Assembly: GCA_030760725.1 (NCBI GenBank)
Contig: JASWHV010000005.1
Span: 94,742,622-94,806,621, forward strand
DNA: 64,000 nucleotides
From: Neostapfia colusana
Lineage: Eukaryota; Streptophyta; Magnoliopsida; Poales; Poaceae
Direction of reading: 5' to 3'
How positions within the stretch are numbered: position 1 is the first letter of the stretch; each line of letters starts with the position of its first letter. Positions 44,645-57,010 of the stretch are shown in pieces. The notes below the pieces were generated by a model that saw only the letters and a program-made list of their open reading frames with translations, did no database searches and was not told the DNA's origin. Made by a program: the position numbers and the translations under genes.

Positions 44645-45819
44645 AACGTGAAGTTGCAAAATACGTTTCAGAATGTGATACGTGTCGAAGAGTTAAGGCC
44701 GACCGCGTAAAGAAGTCGGGCCTGCTGCAACCACTACAAATACCGGCATGGAAGTGGAAAGACTTGAGTATGGATTTCATCGTTGGGTTGCCGATGACCT
44801 CCCACCACCATGATTTGATTTGGGTAATCGTCGACCGATTAACCAAGTCAGCACGTTTCATTCCGGTGCGTACCAACTACAGCGCCAAGCAATATGCGGA
44901 GTTGTACATAGCACGAATCTTATGCTTGCATGGAGTTCCCTGTACCATTGTCTCCGACAGAGGATCGCTGTTCGTATCCCGCTTCTGGGAACAGCTACAT
45001 GCATCTTTGGGAACTAAACTGATTCGAAGCTCCGCGTGTCACCCTCAAACCGATGGGCAAACTGAGAGGGTGAATCAAATCCTTGAAGATATGCTAAGGG
45101 CGTATGCCATCCACCACAGTAAGAACTGGGATGATCACTTACCGTTGGCGGAGTTCTCGTATAACAACGGTTATCAAACGAGCATAAAAATGGCACCTTA
45201 TGAAGCTCTCTACGGCCGGAAGTGCCGCACACCCTTGAACTGGTGTGAATCCGGCGAGAGGGTAATTTACGGTATTGATCTCGTAAATGGAGAAGAAGAG
45301 CGGATAAGGCTTATTCAAGCAAATCTTAAAGCCGCTCAATCCAGGCAAAAGAGCTATGCGGATAAGAGACGTCGTCCTCTGAACTTTCAAGTTGGAGACC
45401 ACATATACCTCCGCGTATCTCCTGTGAAGGGCATTCACTGATTCAGAGTGAAAGGAAAATTAGCTCCACGTTTTATCGGTCCCTTCGCCATCATTGAAAG
45501 GTGTGAACCCGTGGTATACCGCTTGGATCTACCGGCAGCCTTAGCCGGCATTCATAACGTCTTCCACATATCTCAGTTGCGGAAGTGTTTGAAAGTTCCA
45601 ACGGAGATTCTCACGTAAGGCATAGCAGATTTGAAGCCGGACTTCACATATGTTGAGCATCCAACCCGGATAATTGATGAAAAGACTCGCGAGACCAGGA
45701 ACCGGACGCTGCGATTTTTCAAGGTGCTATGGGAAAATCACACGTCCGACGAAGCTACCCGGGAAAGCGAGGAATATTTACAACGCAATCATCCGGAGTT
45801 GGTAGAGGCTTATATTTAG
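44629..45819 (+). pseudogene. Element C integrase and chromodomain-like end
   Basis: CDTC closes the zinc-binding motif. The catalytic Asp is at 44773, Asp at 44956 and Glu at 45064, with exactly 35 residues between the last two. In-frame stops are TGA 45439-45441 (E has CGA) and TAA 45616-45618. The C-terminal domain and chromodomain-like segment (VLWENHTSDEATRESEEYL) end at the stop 45817-45819. ATRESE replaces the ATWESE seen in A and E, losing a conserved Trp. Confidence 0.85.
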
Positions 45820-45874
45820 TAGTTGTCCTCTCCACGTTGTCCGTAATCATGAATCTCAGGACGAGATTCTTTCT

Positions 45875-45886
45875 AAGGGGGAGGAA
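45875..45886 (+). promoter_or_regulatory. Polypurine tract of element C
   Basis: AAGGGGGAGGAA lies directly before the 3' LTR, preceded by the box GGACGAGATTCTTT. Confidence 0.85.
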
Positions 45887-48782
45887 TGTAAAATTCCCAA
45901 AACTTGTAAATGGAAAACTTGAGCTATGAATAAAGTTTAGTTTAAATACAAGAAATGGGACTTGCAAAAACTTTTGTTTACTCATGAAAGTGTGGGCATG
46001 TGCAATAAAACTTTGAATTCAGTTTGAACTAAGAGGGTCACTTCAAAAGGAAGAAGGGCATTTCCAAAAGGGGAAAATTCAAACTGTTGTTTAAGAAGTT
46101 GTACTTGCAATGGCCAACTCAAAAATCAGATGGCATATTTTAATTCTTCAGGTCCAAATTATGAGGAAGGCAAATTTTGAAGAAATTTGGAGGTACTTTG
46201 ATATGTATATCAAAGGGACTTGTAAATTTCATCTAAATTTGAATTCAAATTTGAAACTGAACCCCAACTTGTCAAATTGCCAAATGACTTTTGCATTTGA
46301 GAACCTCATGGATGAATTTGCACTAGGCCAAAAATTGGAGATCTTTGGGAGGGAGGAGCTGTGGGACCCCTTTGTCATTGAGAGGGGGGGAATTAACTTA
46401 CTGCTTAAGTCTCAATTCCCTATTTCACTCGGCCGCTGAACCGGCGAGGGCGACACCGAGGCAGCAGTCACCGCCACCTCCCGAGCTGCTCTGAAGTCGG
46501 TGGCTCGCGCCCTTATCAACTCCACCGAGAGAGCATCGCCCACACAGCCGTCTCCCACCACTGCCGATGCTATCACGTGCCTTTCCTCGCCGAGTTGCTA
46601 CCACATGGAGGAAACCGCGCAGTTCGTCGGTGCCCAGCCGGCCCGACGAGTCACACGCCACGCTGAGCCCCTCCGCAGCATCGCCAGCCCTCACTGAACG
46701 TGGCCGACGCAAGAAACAGGTGCTAACTCCACAAGAAACCCCGGCGTCAAGCTCAGTTGTCTCCGCGGCACCGGGGAAAGTCGCCGCGACAAGAACCCGT
46801 TGCCCGGCCACCACAGGGCTTCTCCCCTCAAGCTGCAAAAGCAAAAAGGTTCGCCGATGTCCCTATTGCTTCACCGCAACCCCGGCTGCCTGTCACAGAC
46901 GGTGCTCGCTGGAATTTCATTTTTGCCGTCGACATGCAATAATAACCGAGGGGAGAAACTCTGCAAATTCGCCTCACACATCGAACCACTCCTCACCAGA
47001 CTTGGAAACTTAGCTGTAGACGTTCGTGCGAGCACGTGGGATCAAGAACTAGGGAGAACCGTTGAGGAAACCCTCAGTTCTTCGAGTTTTTCAAGTTTTC
47101 ACCAAAATCGACCTAGGTCGCACGGTGAGCCCCTAGTTGCCGACGTTTCTCGTGAGATCAGAGCCCTGGATGTTTCTCCCTAGGTCGTGGCGATGCTGTA
47201 GGAGCTAACCGGAGCAAGCTTGGAGCATTAAAGTGCCCTAGCGACGTCGGCGAAATTGCCGAAGCTACTGTCGCCGTCGCGCCTAGGGTTCCGGCCATCC
47301 TCGATCTGAGATGAGACTGGCAACGTGTTCCTCGCACGGAAATATGCATGGGCGGCAAAACTAGCAAGTTCCGAGGACCAGAACCCCTTTCCGGCGAGGG
47401 CTCCGGTGAGCTCGGCGGCGGGGGTCGCACGGGAGCTGGAGGAAGACGAAGGGTGTCGGCCCCACTCGTCAGCGGCGGGAGTTAAACATACGGGATCCTC
47501 TGTGGCCTTGGATCGAACTGTAACAACGCGGGGACGAGTCTGTGACCCCGTGTGGCGTGGTTCCTGCAGCTGACACGTGTGCGATGGGCCCGCGGTCAGA
47601 GTTTAAACATTTCCCCGGTTTATTCAAATAACAGATTTGATTCAAACTTTGGGAGGGCATAACTTTTGCTAGGAAGCTCCAAATTTAATGATTCAAATTG
47701 GGTTGGGTTCAGGATGAAAAACTATATCCAAATATGCAACCAATTTGCATGAAAACCAAAAGAAAACTCTGGAAAATTCTTTAAAGCTTTTCAGCAAAAG
47801 AATTTTAGAGGGAATTTGGTTCATCCAAAAATCCTAAAAGTTTTCCAGAATATTATTTAGGATGTTAGGAGACTCACGTAAAAGGTTCAGCTCTTGTTGA
47901 GTTGATTTATTTAGGGTAATTCTGGTTTCAAGTTTCTGTATTCGAATGAATACAGAAACATTTTCAGAGAATTTCCAAAACTTGGAAATTTAGTTCTGGG
48001 CATTCCTTAGCTCCAAAAATCATAGAAAAATTCATGCATTCTCCCTGAGATATGTATGAAATTGTAGTTCACTTGAATCTGCATGAAAGTGCAAAATTAT
48101 TCAGAATTAATTCCTTTTTGCCTAAATTCTTAGGGAATTGTTCTGGGTGATCTACTTAGTGAAATATTCTGAATTTTGGTCCAGGGGACTTTCTTGTGAC
48201 AAGGAACACACATGAAAATTTTCAGCTCCATTGGAGCTCTGGATCACCACTATCCTGTTCAACCTATTTAGATGAGTAGCACACAAGTGCTGAAATGTAA
48301 TTATCACTTCATCATGTTGCTTCACCCAAACCAAATCACTAGCCCCAGTGTCATTTTAAATTATTATACAGAGTTCCAGTTTTAAACTTGTATTTAGCAC
48401 TTGTTAGTGAAAGTTTTACAATTAAACATGTATGCATATTCATAACGTGTAGTGATTAAACGTGGAAAGTGAAGAAGGAGAAGTTGAGCTTGGATCAGGG
48501 AACAAGAAGGGCAGGGATTAACTTCAATTCATCAGCAACAAACTTCATATTATCTGACTTTAGTCACCTGCAAAACCAAGGCAAGCCCCGGTTTGCATTT
48601 AAGTTGTTTTCTAAAGTTTTTACTTTGTTCACTACTATGGGTCAAAGTTTGTATGTGCATTAGGTCAAGGATGTTTTATACTCCACTTGCATGACCAAAA
48701 AGAACCCTGGGATCAATGGTAGAATGGTTTCATCACTGTAGAATAAGGCCATGCTAAATAGGCTAGGACATCCGGTAGAAGA

Positions 48783-48803
48783 CGAGTAGTTGGAATCTAC
48801 TCG
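48783..48803 (+). repeat. CGAGTAG/CTACTCG inverted repeat (C 3' LTR)
   Basis: Second copy, identical to 38612-38632. Confidence 0.8.
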
Positions 48804-49400
48804 CGAGTTATAGTTCAGTGTTTTATAAGTGTGGTTGGAAGGGAGAGGCAAACTAAAGTTTACATTTCTAAAGATGAGACCGGGCAGAGGGGTTAGGCAG
48901 CGAAAAGACGAGGTCTTGGTTGAGTAGCTCTGCCTGTGTCGGTTAAGGACCGATGCGTGTGCCGCGTCCAGGAGCAAGTATTGAGTTGTGTACCGGATGC
49001 TTACTGATATATGGGAACCAGGAAACCGATGTACCAGGTTCACTGGATTGTAGAGGCATACCACATCGTCTCGTTAGACCTATGATCCCGAGACGGCGCG
49101 GCCAGTTCTACAGTCTAGTGTCCTGCGAAAGGTTGCCACATACGACATAATGAAGGACGCCAGATTTGGGTCTTCTGAGGCGGGCGTATGTGTCGAGTTA
49201 TCCGGGTAGTGTTTGATTCGAATCACCGTCCCTCGCGGTTATTGAGTACCGCTTGCTCCCATGTTGTGACGTAGTAATCAACTTGTGTGAAAACAGTTTG
49301 CAAAAGTTTAATTGCTGCTATGATTACTGTAAATTGCATGAAAACCTTTTTTGAAGTAGAGATAGAGCAAACTAAAGTTATTTTCCACCTTGGGACAAGT

Positions 49401-49447
49401 AACATTGGAATGAAGCGTTTCTTGTTTGATTGTGGAGTTCCAATGTT
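49401..49447 (+). repeat. LTR hairpin with conserved loop (C 3' LTR)
   Basis: The arms AACATTGGAA and TTCCAATGTT are intact; one loop base differs from the 5' copy. Confidence 0.9.
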
Positions 49448-49992
49448 GCTGGGCGCAAGGTCACTACTATTATGGCTAAAATCTGAAAGTTAAGGATGAA
49501 CTCGTAGGCGAGTCTTTTCGCAAATTACAGGATTAGGTATTAAGTTACCCTCATGTAGAGTTGCATGCTTTAGGAGAGACGGTTAAGTCTTGCTGAGCCT
49601 TTGTGCTCACTCTTGCTATATGAGTGGTTTTGCAGGTTAATACGACGTCATAAACAAGGTTGTCCGGTGAGACTCGGAAACGTCCGAGTCATGTTACACA
49701 TGGAGGACCTAGCCGCTGCCATGTCTTCGTGTTGCTAGCGAGAGGAGTCCGCGGGCTGGACCTCTTCTCAAGTGCTTCCTAGATATTCGATGTGAGATGT
49801 TATAGACTTCCGCTGTAGCTATTTTATGTAAAGTATTTACAAAGAACAGTTGTAAGATTCCACTTTGATTTATGTAATACATTGTTCCTTATATGTGTGC
49901 TGTTGGGTGCCGCATAACACGGCTCCACCCAATGCGATTCCTGGGCAAGGTGCCCCGTCCCCGTGACTGAGCGGGACGGCGGGGTCCCATCA

Positions 49993-49997
49993 TCTTG
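49993..49997. repeat. Target site duplication of C, right
   Basis: TCTTG, identical to 35707-35711. Confidence 0.9.
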
Positions 49998-51060
49998 TGT
50001 GCGCAGCCCTGTCCGTGTTGATTGAGGACCGATCCGTGTGCGGCCCACGCTGATCAAGTTTTAATGTACCGAAGGCATATCAGATATATGGGCCCCGGTA
50101 AACCGATGTATCCTAAACCTCCGGGCGTCGAGGCAAAACGCACCGATTTATTGGTGTAGGCTGAGGGCAGCAAGGTGGAAATCTGCTAACGGGCATACAG
50201 AGATGCTCCGTGTAGGGAACCTCCTGCTCGTTTCGGTGCGACCGGTTCGACGTTTGGGCTGTTGGGTGAAAGGTTGTCCCGTACGACATCGAGTGAGCGT
50301 GCTGTGCAGCTCCACGGGTGGGCGTACGTGACGTGCTCTTCGGGTATCCCTACAGGTGTATATCGAGTCGATTCACCGTCCCTTCACGGTGAAGAGTACC
50401 ACTTGGTCACTGAGTCATGACGTAGGCTAAAATATGAAATGTGATGATTCAATATTGCTGTTATGATAAAACTTGTATTCCTATATCTGTGCCACCAAAT
50501 ATCGCTTGCTAAATTTTCATATTCATGAACTATTAACTTGTGGCTAAAAGATGAACTAAGGATGAACTTGTAGGTGTGTCCGTTTGCTGAAATTTACCCT
50601 CCCATGTTCGTGTAAACTACATGTAGAGTTTCATGCCTAGGTGAGTCGGTTAAGTCTTGTTGAGCCATCGTGCTCATGGTTGCTGCTTAAGTGTTTTTTC
50701 AGGTGAGGAGTATCCCACGGACTCGGGTTACGAGTCCACTGGCGAGGGCTACCCTCCGTCGGGGACCACGTATGAGTGGGAGCCATACACGCCGCGCTGA
50801 GCTGAGAAGTGCAGCTAGTGTGGGTTGCCCTAGGGCTGGGCAACCAACTTTTGCTAGATAGGTGGCGTGAGTTGCATAAACTTAGCTTCTGCTTTTGTAA
50901 TCCAAATACTAGTTTGTAACTGAAGTCTTGTACTAGTTTGTACATATTCAGTTGGTTTTCTATGTAATACAATATCGTTCTTATGATGTGTGCTGTCCGG
51001 TGTCCCATCGTGCGGCACCACCCTCTGCGATCCTGGATGAGCGGATCCCGGTCCACCACA
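49998..51060 (+). mobile_element. Element B 3' LTR, second part
   Basis: It continues B's LTR after element C; it aligns with the reverse complement of D's LTR (11009-12080). It ends CCACCACA at 51060. The terminal hairpin is imperfect (GGTGTCC facing CGGCACC near 50999-51019). No gene. Confidence 0.85.
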
Positions 51061-52700
51061 CTGAACTCAGAATATAACCACGTACAAAAAATGTTTAAGT
51101 ACTTTATTACATTGACTCATTGTATCACTCATGAATGTCTAACTTATTCAGCAGCGGAAGACTCTAAACGACAGCGGAAAAATGTCTAAGACAGCAGGCT
51201 CCAACTTCAACTCCATAGGCATGTTGACGGTAGTGCGCACGCCTAGTACTCCACTTGTTACTCAAAGTATTCTTCTCCTGTAGCTTATGAATATGTGGGA
51301 ATGTAAGGGTGAGTATATTTCGTACTCAGCAAGTGCGGCAAAAGTATGACATGTAGCTTACAACAAGGTAGGGAATAAAAAGGTTCATTGCAGCAAGCAA
51401 ATTTTATTTCACAAAAATGGTAAAAACAGCAACTAAGTCTAGGTGAGTTAATCCCATCATATCCAAGTAATTCAGCAACATTCTCTCATCATAATTCACC
51501 ATGTATCAAGTCTCAACCAGCCATTACTCATTCTCAAGTTCATCTAATACTCATAAATATTCATAACCATCTCATTTTCATATAACCGAAACCAAACTCA
51601 TTGTCATGAGCCAAAACAGTCCCAAAACCAATCCCAACGACCATACCCAAATAACCATCCCAAGTTTTGCCTCTAGTCATGCAAGTTGGCCAGGTGCTTG
51701 TAACCGGAAGCACGGCTATCATGATAGTTTTACAATCTGCAGAGGTGGCACCACTTTACCACAAGTTTGTGATTTCGTCATCCGTCGGCGACTGGAAAGA
51801 ACCTCTGTTATACCAGTACACAACCATCGGTGTATGGCCAAGAGATCACAAAATAGCCTTTACAAAGGGGCTACTAGGATTTACGGACCCACTGAGGTTT
51901 CACTGGCAGGCTCAAATCTCCATTCTCCCACCCACGGGCCTCCTCTTGTGCCATGCAGTTCCCAGGGCAGTCCCTCTCGACTCCCATTCCCCGCACCATC
52001 CAACGGTCTATAACAAGCTAGCAATACTTCTAACTAGTCAGCTAAGCCGCACCCATATTTGGCCTTGTGGTGGCACTGTTTTCCTGGCATGTGCTCGCAT
52101 GAACCGGTCTTTAGATCTACAGCAAGCAAACCACCATCTCATTCAGAAACATCCACGAACCAAGCTCACCTAGATCTCCCTGATTCCATGTTCATTAACA
52201 TCATCATGTTCTCATTATCTTTATACTTCAGCTTCCCGTATCCCATAAGTTAAGCGAAGCAAAAAGGAAAAACGACCATACCCGACTCGTCAACATTCCC
52301 GGCGACAAGGATGGTTAACAAAACTAGTAAACTCCTATAAAAGGGTGTCCCATCAAGTTGACACAAGCATACGAGTTTTCACAAACAAAACAGTTTCAGA
52401 AACATAGGATCAATATGGTCAAAGGGCTCTTGCCTTGCTCCCGTGGCTCGTGTTGCTCAAGTGTCTCGAAGTCTTGGTGCTGTAGCTCCTCGTAGACGGC
52501 CTTTTGAGCGTGTCCTTCTACTCATGACCACGCACATACAAAATTTAAAGCAATCACTTATCATGTACAAACTTTGCTCAAGATGCAATGAGACGAACGA
52601 ATGCAATTCCTATGGTGCAGTTTATAAAAATAAGTTTGCACGTGTCCTTGCATGTTTTAGTAGGCTTCCATGGGGTTTTATGATGAACAAGGCTGCTGGG
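51061..52700 (-). mobile_element. LTR fragment H2, inverted partial copy of H1
   Basis: On minus it aligns with H1 positions about 5434-7105, so the last 85 bases and the first kilobase of the LTR are absent here. B abuts one end and E interrupts the other. Possible open frames (for example 51606-52173) match LTR sequence in H1 and are not supported as genes. Confidence 0.8.
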
Positions 52701-55446
52701 TGTAAAGGTCCCAAAAATGTGAATACAAAGAAACATGAGTTGCACAAATGTTGGGGTCATGTGTATGAAAAAGGGGCTTAGTTGAAACTTTTTCCACATA
52801 TGATAACATAGGTGAGATTCTTCTATACAAATTTAGGGTTACTGCATGGATGGACCTCATGTGGATTAAAACCACAGAAATGAAGAACTCAAGTGCAATT
52901 GGAGGGTTAAAGATAAGAGTTTGAACTAAATGTTAAACTCAAACTTCAAATGAGGGAAGCACACAATGGGAATTCAAAACTGTTAAGTTCAAACTCTTGT
53001 TTGCAGCAGCTAACACAAGAATCAAGTTGCATATTTGGATTCATTAGGTCTAAATTAGTGGGGAGGCAAAGTTTCATTAATTTTTGAAAAGGTTTGCTAC
53101 CCATTTTTTTCCAAATGGAGTCAAATGTGCAAAGAATTCAAATAAACATTTGAATTTGGATGGAATTTATCCAACTATGCAAATGCAGCTCAGTTTCCAA
53201 CTTCCAAACAATTGGGTTGGATAATTGTCAAACTTTGAAGATCTTTTGAGGAGAAGGGGTACTGACTAGTGGGGCCCACATGTCATAGGGATGAATAGAC
53301 TTAACCCTTAAGTCTTTTTCTCTGTTCCTCACTCCACCGAAGTTTCACCCGCGGGCGACACCGAGCGGCTGTGTGACCGCCCCAGGCTCCACCTCCTCCT
53401 CCCATTCGCGCCGGCCTGATCTTTACCCCGGAGCCAACCGACGCACGTTGCTCTCCTCACTCGATCGTGTCCTCACTGTTTTTCTCCCGCACGAACAGCA
53501 ACCGGCGCTCACCGCCGCACTCTTTTCTCCCCGATCGCCAGCCCCAACCAAGCCTCAGTTGTGTGCGCTGGCAGTACAGAAAAGCAGCGCCTGCGCCTGC
53601 TCTACCACGCCAGCCCCACAACGCCGAAGTTACTAGCCTGTGGCGCGCGCAATTCGGCAACTGGCGCCAAGAAACAGAGCTCCCCGGCGGAAGCCAACTC
53701 GGGTCACCGTGGACAGCGAGCTACGGCTCTCCTCACAATCTGTCCTCAAAACGAAAAAGGTGTGCCATGATCCCTAGTTTGTGTAGCTGCAAACCGTGTA
53801 GCGTTTGATCGACCGAGCTGAGAGAATTTCCAAAGTTCCCGAACCATGGTGCATGGGGTTAGGGGTTGGTCTAACCCGAAATTCTAGCGGCACAGTCCAC
53901 CCAAGCTCGGGCGAGCTTGCACACAGCCTCTATACCTTGTAGCGGTCCTCCTCGAAGAAGAACCGAACGAAAACACCTAGAATCGACCGAGTTATAGCTG
54001 TTTTTCTTGCCGCCATGAAGAAATCGTCTTGGGTCACCGTGGAGCTCTATGCTGCCGGCCTTTTCACGAGGTTTGGCGCCCATTTCCAACACCCTCAAGC
54101 TCCCATGGCACTCTCCGAGCCATTCCCGACCCTTTTGATGCCGTGTAGGCGACTTCCGAGTTCACCGGAACCCTAATGGTTGCTGACCCCGGTGCGCAAG
54201 GTTTTCCGGTGATCTATGGATGCCGGCGAGCCTCTCAACGGGTTCAGCAGGTCAGAATATGGAGGGGTGGCGAGCAGGGGACAGGGAGGTGGCCGTTAAG
54301 GTCGTTCCGGCGACGCTCGCCGGAGGGCGCCGCCGCGGCCTCTGTCCCGCCGAAGGTGGAAGACGACCCGGCGGGTCCCACGTGTCAGCGACCGGGAATT
54401 GAATTTCTGATCGGCTGCGGTGCTGGGATCTGGTGTGGCCGCGCGGGAAATACCAAGTAGCCCCGTGTGGCTTGCCCCGGCGAGTGACACCTGTCCCCTA
54501 GACCCACTGACAGCATTTGAACATTTTAGGGAATTTCAGACTTCAGTTCAAAGTTTAAACAGCCACAACTTTGGGTAGGAGAATCCAAAAATTGTGAAAC
54601 AAATTTTGTTGGATTCCTCTGATAGAGTACTATCCAAATATGAAACCCAATTTGTATGAAACCCTTTATTTAATTCTGTAAAATTCTTTAAATCTTTTTA
54701 GCAAAAGAATTTTAGAGGGAGTTTGGTTAATCCAAAGATCCTCAAATTTTGCCGGAATAGTCTTTAGGGTATTAGTAAACACCTGTAAAAGTTTCAGCTT
54801 AATTGGAGTTGATTTGATCAGGGCAATTCAGAATTTAAAGTGCTGTACCCAAATTAAATACAGAAACATTTCAGGGAATTTCTAGAACTTAGAAATTCAT
54901 TACTGGGAGATTCTTAGCTCCAAAAATGTTTGGAAAATTCATGCAAGTCCTATGAACTATAATTGAAATTGTAGTTCACTAAGTTTGGCATGAACATGCA
55001 AGTTTATTCAGAATTAATTCCTTTTTGCCTAAAGGCTTAGGGAATTATTCTGGGTAATCCACTCATTAGGTAATCCCAAATATTTGTCCAGATGATTTTC
55101 TTGGGACATGGAACTCACATGAAAAATTCTCAGCTCCATTGGAGCTCTGGATCACCCTGTTCTGTTTAACTTCTTTAGGTGATCAATATAGAAGAGGGGG
55201 AAAACCACTTAGCACTTAATCATGCGTTTAGATCCAAACCCAAACAACTAGCACCAGTGTCAATTTAAATTCTTAAACAGAGTTCCAGTTTTTTGAAAAC
55301 TTGTTATTAGAACTTGTAGAAAAGTCTTTACAATTAATCAATTGTGCATATGCATTACGTGTAGCATTTACGTGAAGGACTTCAAGTCATTGGAGTGGAG
55401 ATCAAAGGAGGGAGGCAAGAGATCAAGTCAAGTGGTCTCCACTAAC

Positions 55447-55449
<3 letters not shown>

Positions 55450-55542
<93 letters not shown>
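55450..55542. repeat. (TA)n microsatellite
   Basis: An uninterrupted run of 93 alternating A and T inside E's 5' LTR, just before TAAGTCACC. The C LTRs have no TA run at this point. Confidence 0.95.
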
Positions 55543-55544
<2 letters not shown>

Positions 55545-56391
55545 TCACCCGCAAAACTAAGGCAAGCCCCGGTTTGCATCAAATTTACAAGTTTTTATTT
55601 GTATTCACTTCATACGTCTAGCATTTTATTTATTGCATTACGTCTAGATGGTATGAAACTCCAAATGCATGACCCAGAAAACCCTGGAGTTTAATGTAGG
55701 ATATGTTATCAATTAATTATAACTGCTGAACTCAACAAAAGTGGATTAAAAGAGGCATAACTCTAGTGGGCAGATTCCTACTCGTGAAACGGGGTTAAGG
55801 GGGATCAATCGGAAGAGTTGGGAATTGATCCTCATAGTGGGGAATGGAGACCGGGCAGCGGATGGAAAGGTCAAGGACGTGGTCCTGTGAACCTAGTCTA
55901 TGTTTGAGTCGATTAAGGCCCGTTCTCGTGTGCGGCCCGTTGGACAAGTTTGAGTTGTGTACCGGATGCATACTGTCTATATGGGACCCAGGAAACTGAT
56001 GTAACATGTTAACCTGGGTGTCGAGGCATACCTCACCGTCTGATGCCGATGCTGAAAGGATAGAGAAGTCGGCTCTACGAGGGTTTGCCGTAGAGAGACT
56101 TAATCCCAGTCGGTGGGACCGGTTCGACATTTGGGTGTCGTGTGAAAGGTTGCCACGTACGACGTCAGTGACGGTTGCTGTGTGCAACGTCGAGTACGGG
56201 CGTACGTGTCATGTCAGCCGGGTGTTTTAGATTGCAATCACCGTCGCTCGCGGTAGTGAGCATACTTGTTCTCTGCGTCGTGACGTAGTAATAAACTGGG
56301 AAAAGTTAATAATGCTTCGTGAGTAATCCTCATATTGGAGATGAGGAAATGATCAACACATCACTAAATTTATTTTCCACCTTGGGCTAGT

Positions 56392-56438
56392 AGCGTCGAG
56401 GCAAATCGTTTCTTGTTTGATTGTGGAGTCTCGACGTT
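56392..56438 (+). repeat. LTR hairpin with conserved loop (E, copy 1)
   Basis: CGTCGAG (56394-56400) pairs with CTCGACG (56430-56436), extendable by a wobble and an A-T pair. The loop contains TTTCTTGTTTGATTGTGG. Confidence 0.9.
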
Positions 56439-56502
56439 GATGGTGCAAGGTCAGTATGAGTTTAGGGTAGCTCATTAAAGTTACTTTCACCTCGGGCAAG
56501 TG

Positions 56503-56547
56503 ACATCGAGATGAAACATTTCTTGTTTGATTGTGGAGTCTCGATGT
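56503..56547 (+). repeat. LTR hairpin with conserved loop (E, copy 2)
   Basis: ACATCGAGA (56503-56511) pairs perfectly with TCTCGATGT (56539-56547). It lies about 110 bases after copy 1; the loop core is identical and the stem differs in a paired manner. Confidence 0.9.
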
Positions 56548-57010
56548 AAGTTGTGCGAGGGCTATAAAAGTTGCCTAAAACTTTAAGTAAGGACTCTCCT
56601 TTAGCTCAAGTTCATCGTTTGTGCAAACTTCTATCATCAGCCCTCTATTTTCATCATGTAGAGTTTCATGACTAGGGTGACGGGTCAGTCTTGCTGAGCT
56701 TCGTGCTCACAGATACTACCTAAGTTGTTTTGCAAGTAATAACTGTAGGCTGATATGTACGGGTGCCCGATGGGACTCGGAACTCCCCGAGTGGTGAACT
56801 CATGGCAACCCCTGCCGCTGCTATTATGACAGTGTTGCTAGCGAGAAGGGTCCGCGGGCTGGACACCTTCTCTGTTGCTTAGCATAGGTATGAGACGTGA
56901 GTTGTAATAGTCTTCCTCTGTAGTTTATTTTGAGAAGTATGTGTAAAATCAACACTTTGTAAGCTTCCGCTTGTTTTCTGTAATATGATGCTTTATTATG
57001 TGTGCTGTTG

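Larger units (their letters stand above)
35712..49992 (+). mobile_element. Complete Ty3-type chromovirus C (14.3 kb)
   Basis: It has two LTRs of 4110 and 4106 bases, a tRNA-Met primer site, leader, broken gag-pol, polypurine tract and a perfect TCTTG target duplication. It lies inside the LTR of element B, whose sequence is continuous once C is removed. The LTR copies differ by a few per cent in the stretches compared (for example about four mismatches in the first 85 bases), so C is not a recent insertion. Its Gag lacks a zinc knuckle. Confidence 0.95.
45887..49992 (+). mobile_element. Element C 3' LTR
   Basis: It starts TGTAAAATTCCC and ends GGGTCCCATCA. It is collinear with 35712-39821 along its whole length, with scattered substitutions and short indels, some of which shift the chance open frames of the GC-rich core. 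Confidence 0.95.
27016..51060 (+). mobile_element. Ty3-type chromovirus B, 5'-truncated
   Basis: It holds a partial leader, broken gag-pol (28270-32806), polypurine tract and a 3.9-kb 3' LTR split by element C (32873-35711 plus 49998-51060). The 5' LTR and about 730 bases of leader (by comparison with C) are missing, lost at the 27016 junction. The family is the same as element D on the other strand. The 3' end abuts the partial LTR H2, which was probably B's insertion target. Confidence 0.85.

Noticed and set aside
46425..47013. Overlapping open frames of 130-160 codons in the GC-rich LTR cores (also 36197-36817, 33496-33970, 53373-53808, 16563-16987)
   Set aside because: The frames differ or shift between the two LTR copies of element C, have Pro/Ser/Arg-rich chance composition expected of GC-rich DNA, and show no recognisable domain.
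51606..52173. Possible host gene of 130-170 codons
   Set aside because: The region is an inverted copy of LTR H1 (about 5930-6500), where the equivalent frames are different and broken.
4391..52700. H1 and H2 as the two LTRs of a single element
   Set aside because: They are in opposite orientation and lie inside different host elements.
55342..55560. Open frame containing a long Ile-Tyr repeat
   Set aside because: It is the TA microsatellite read as protein.
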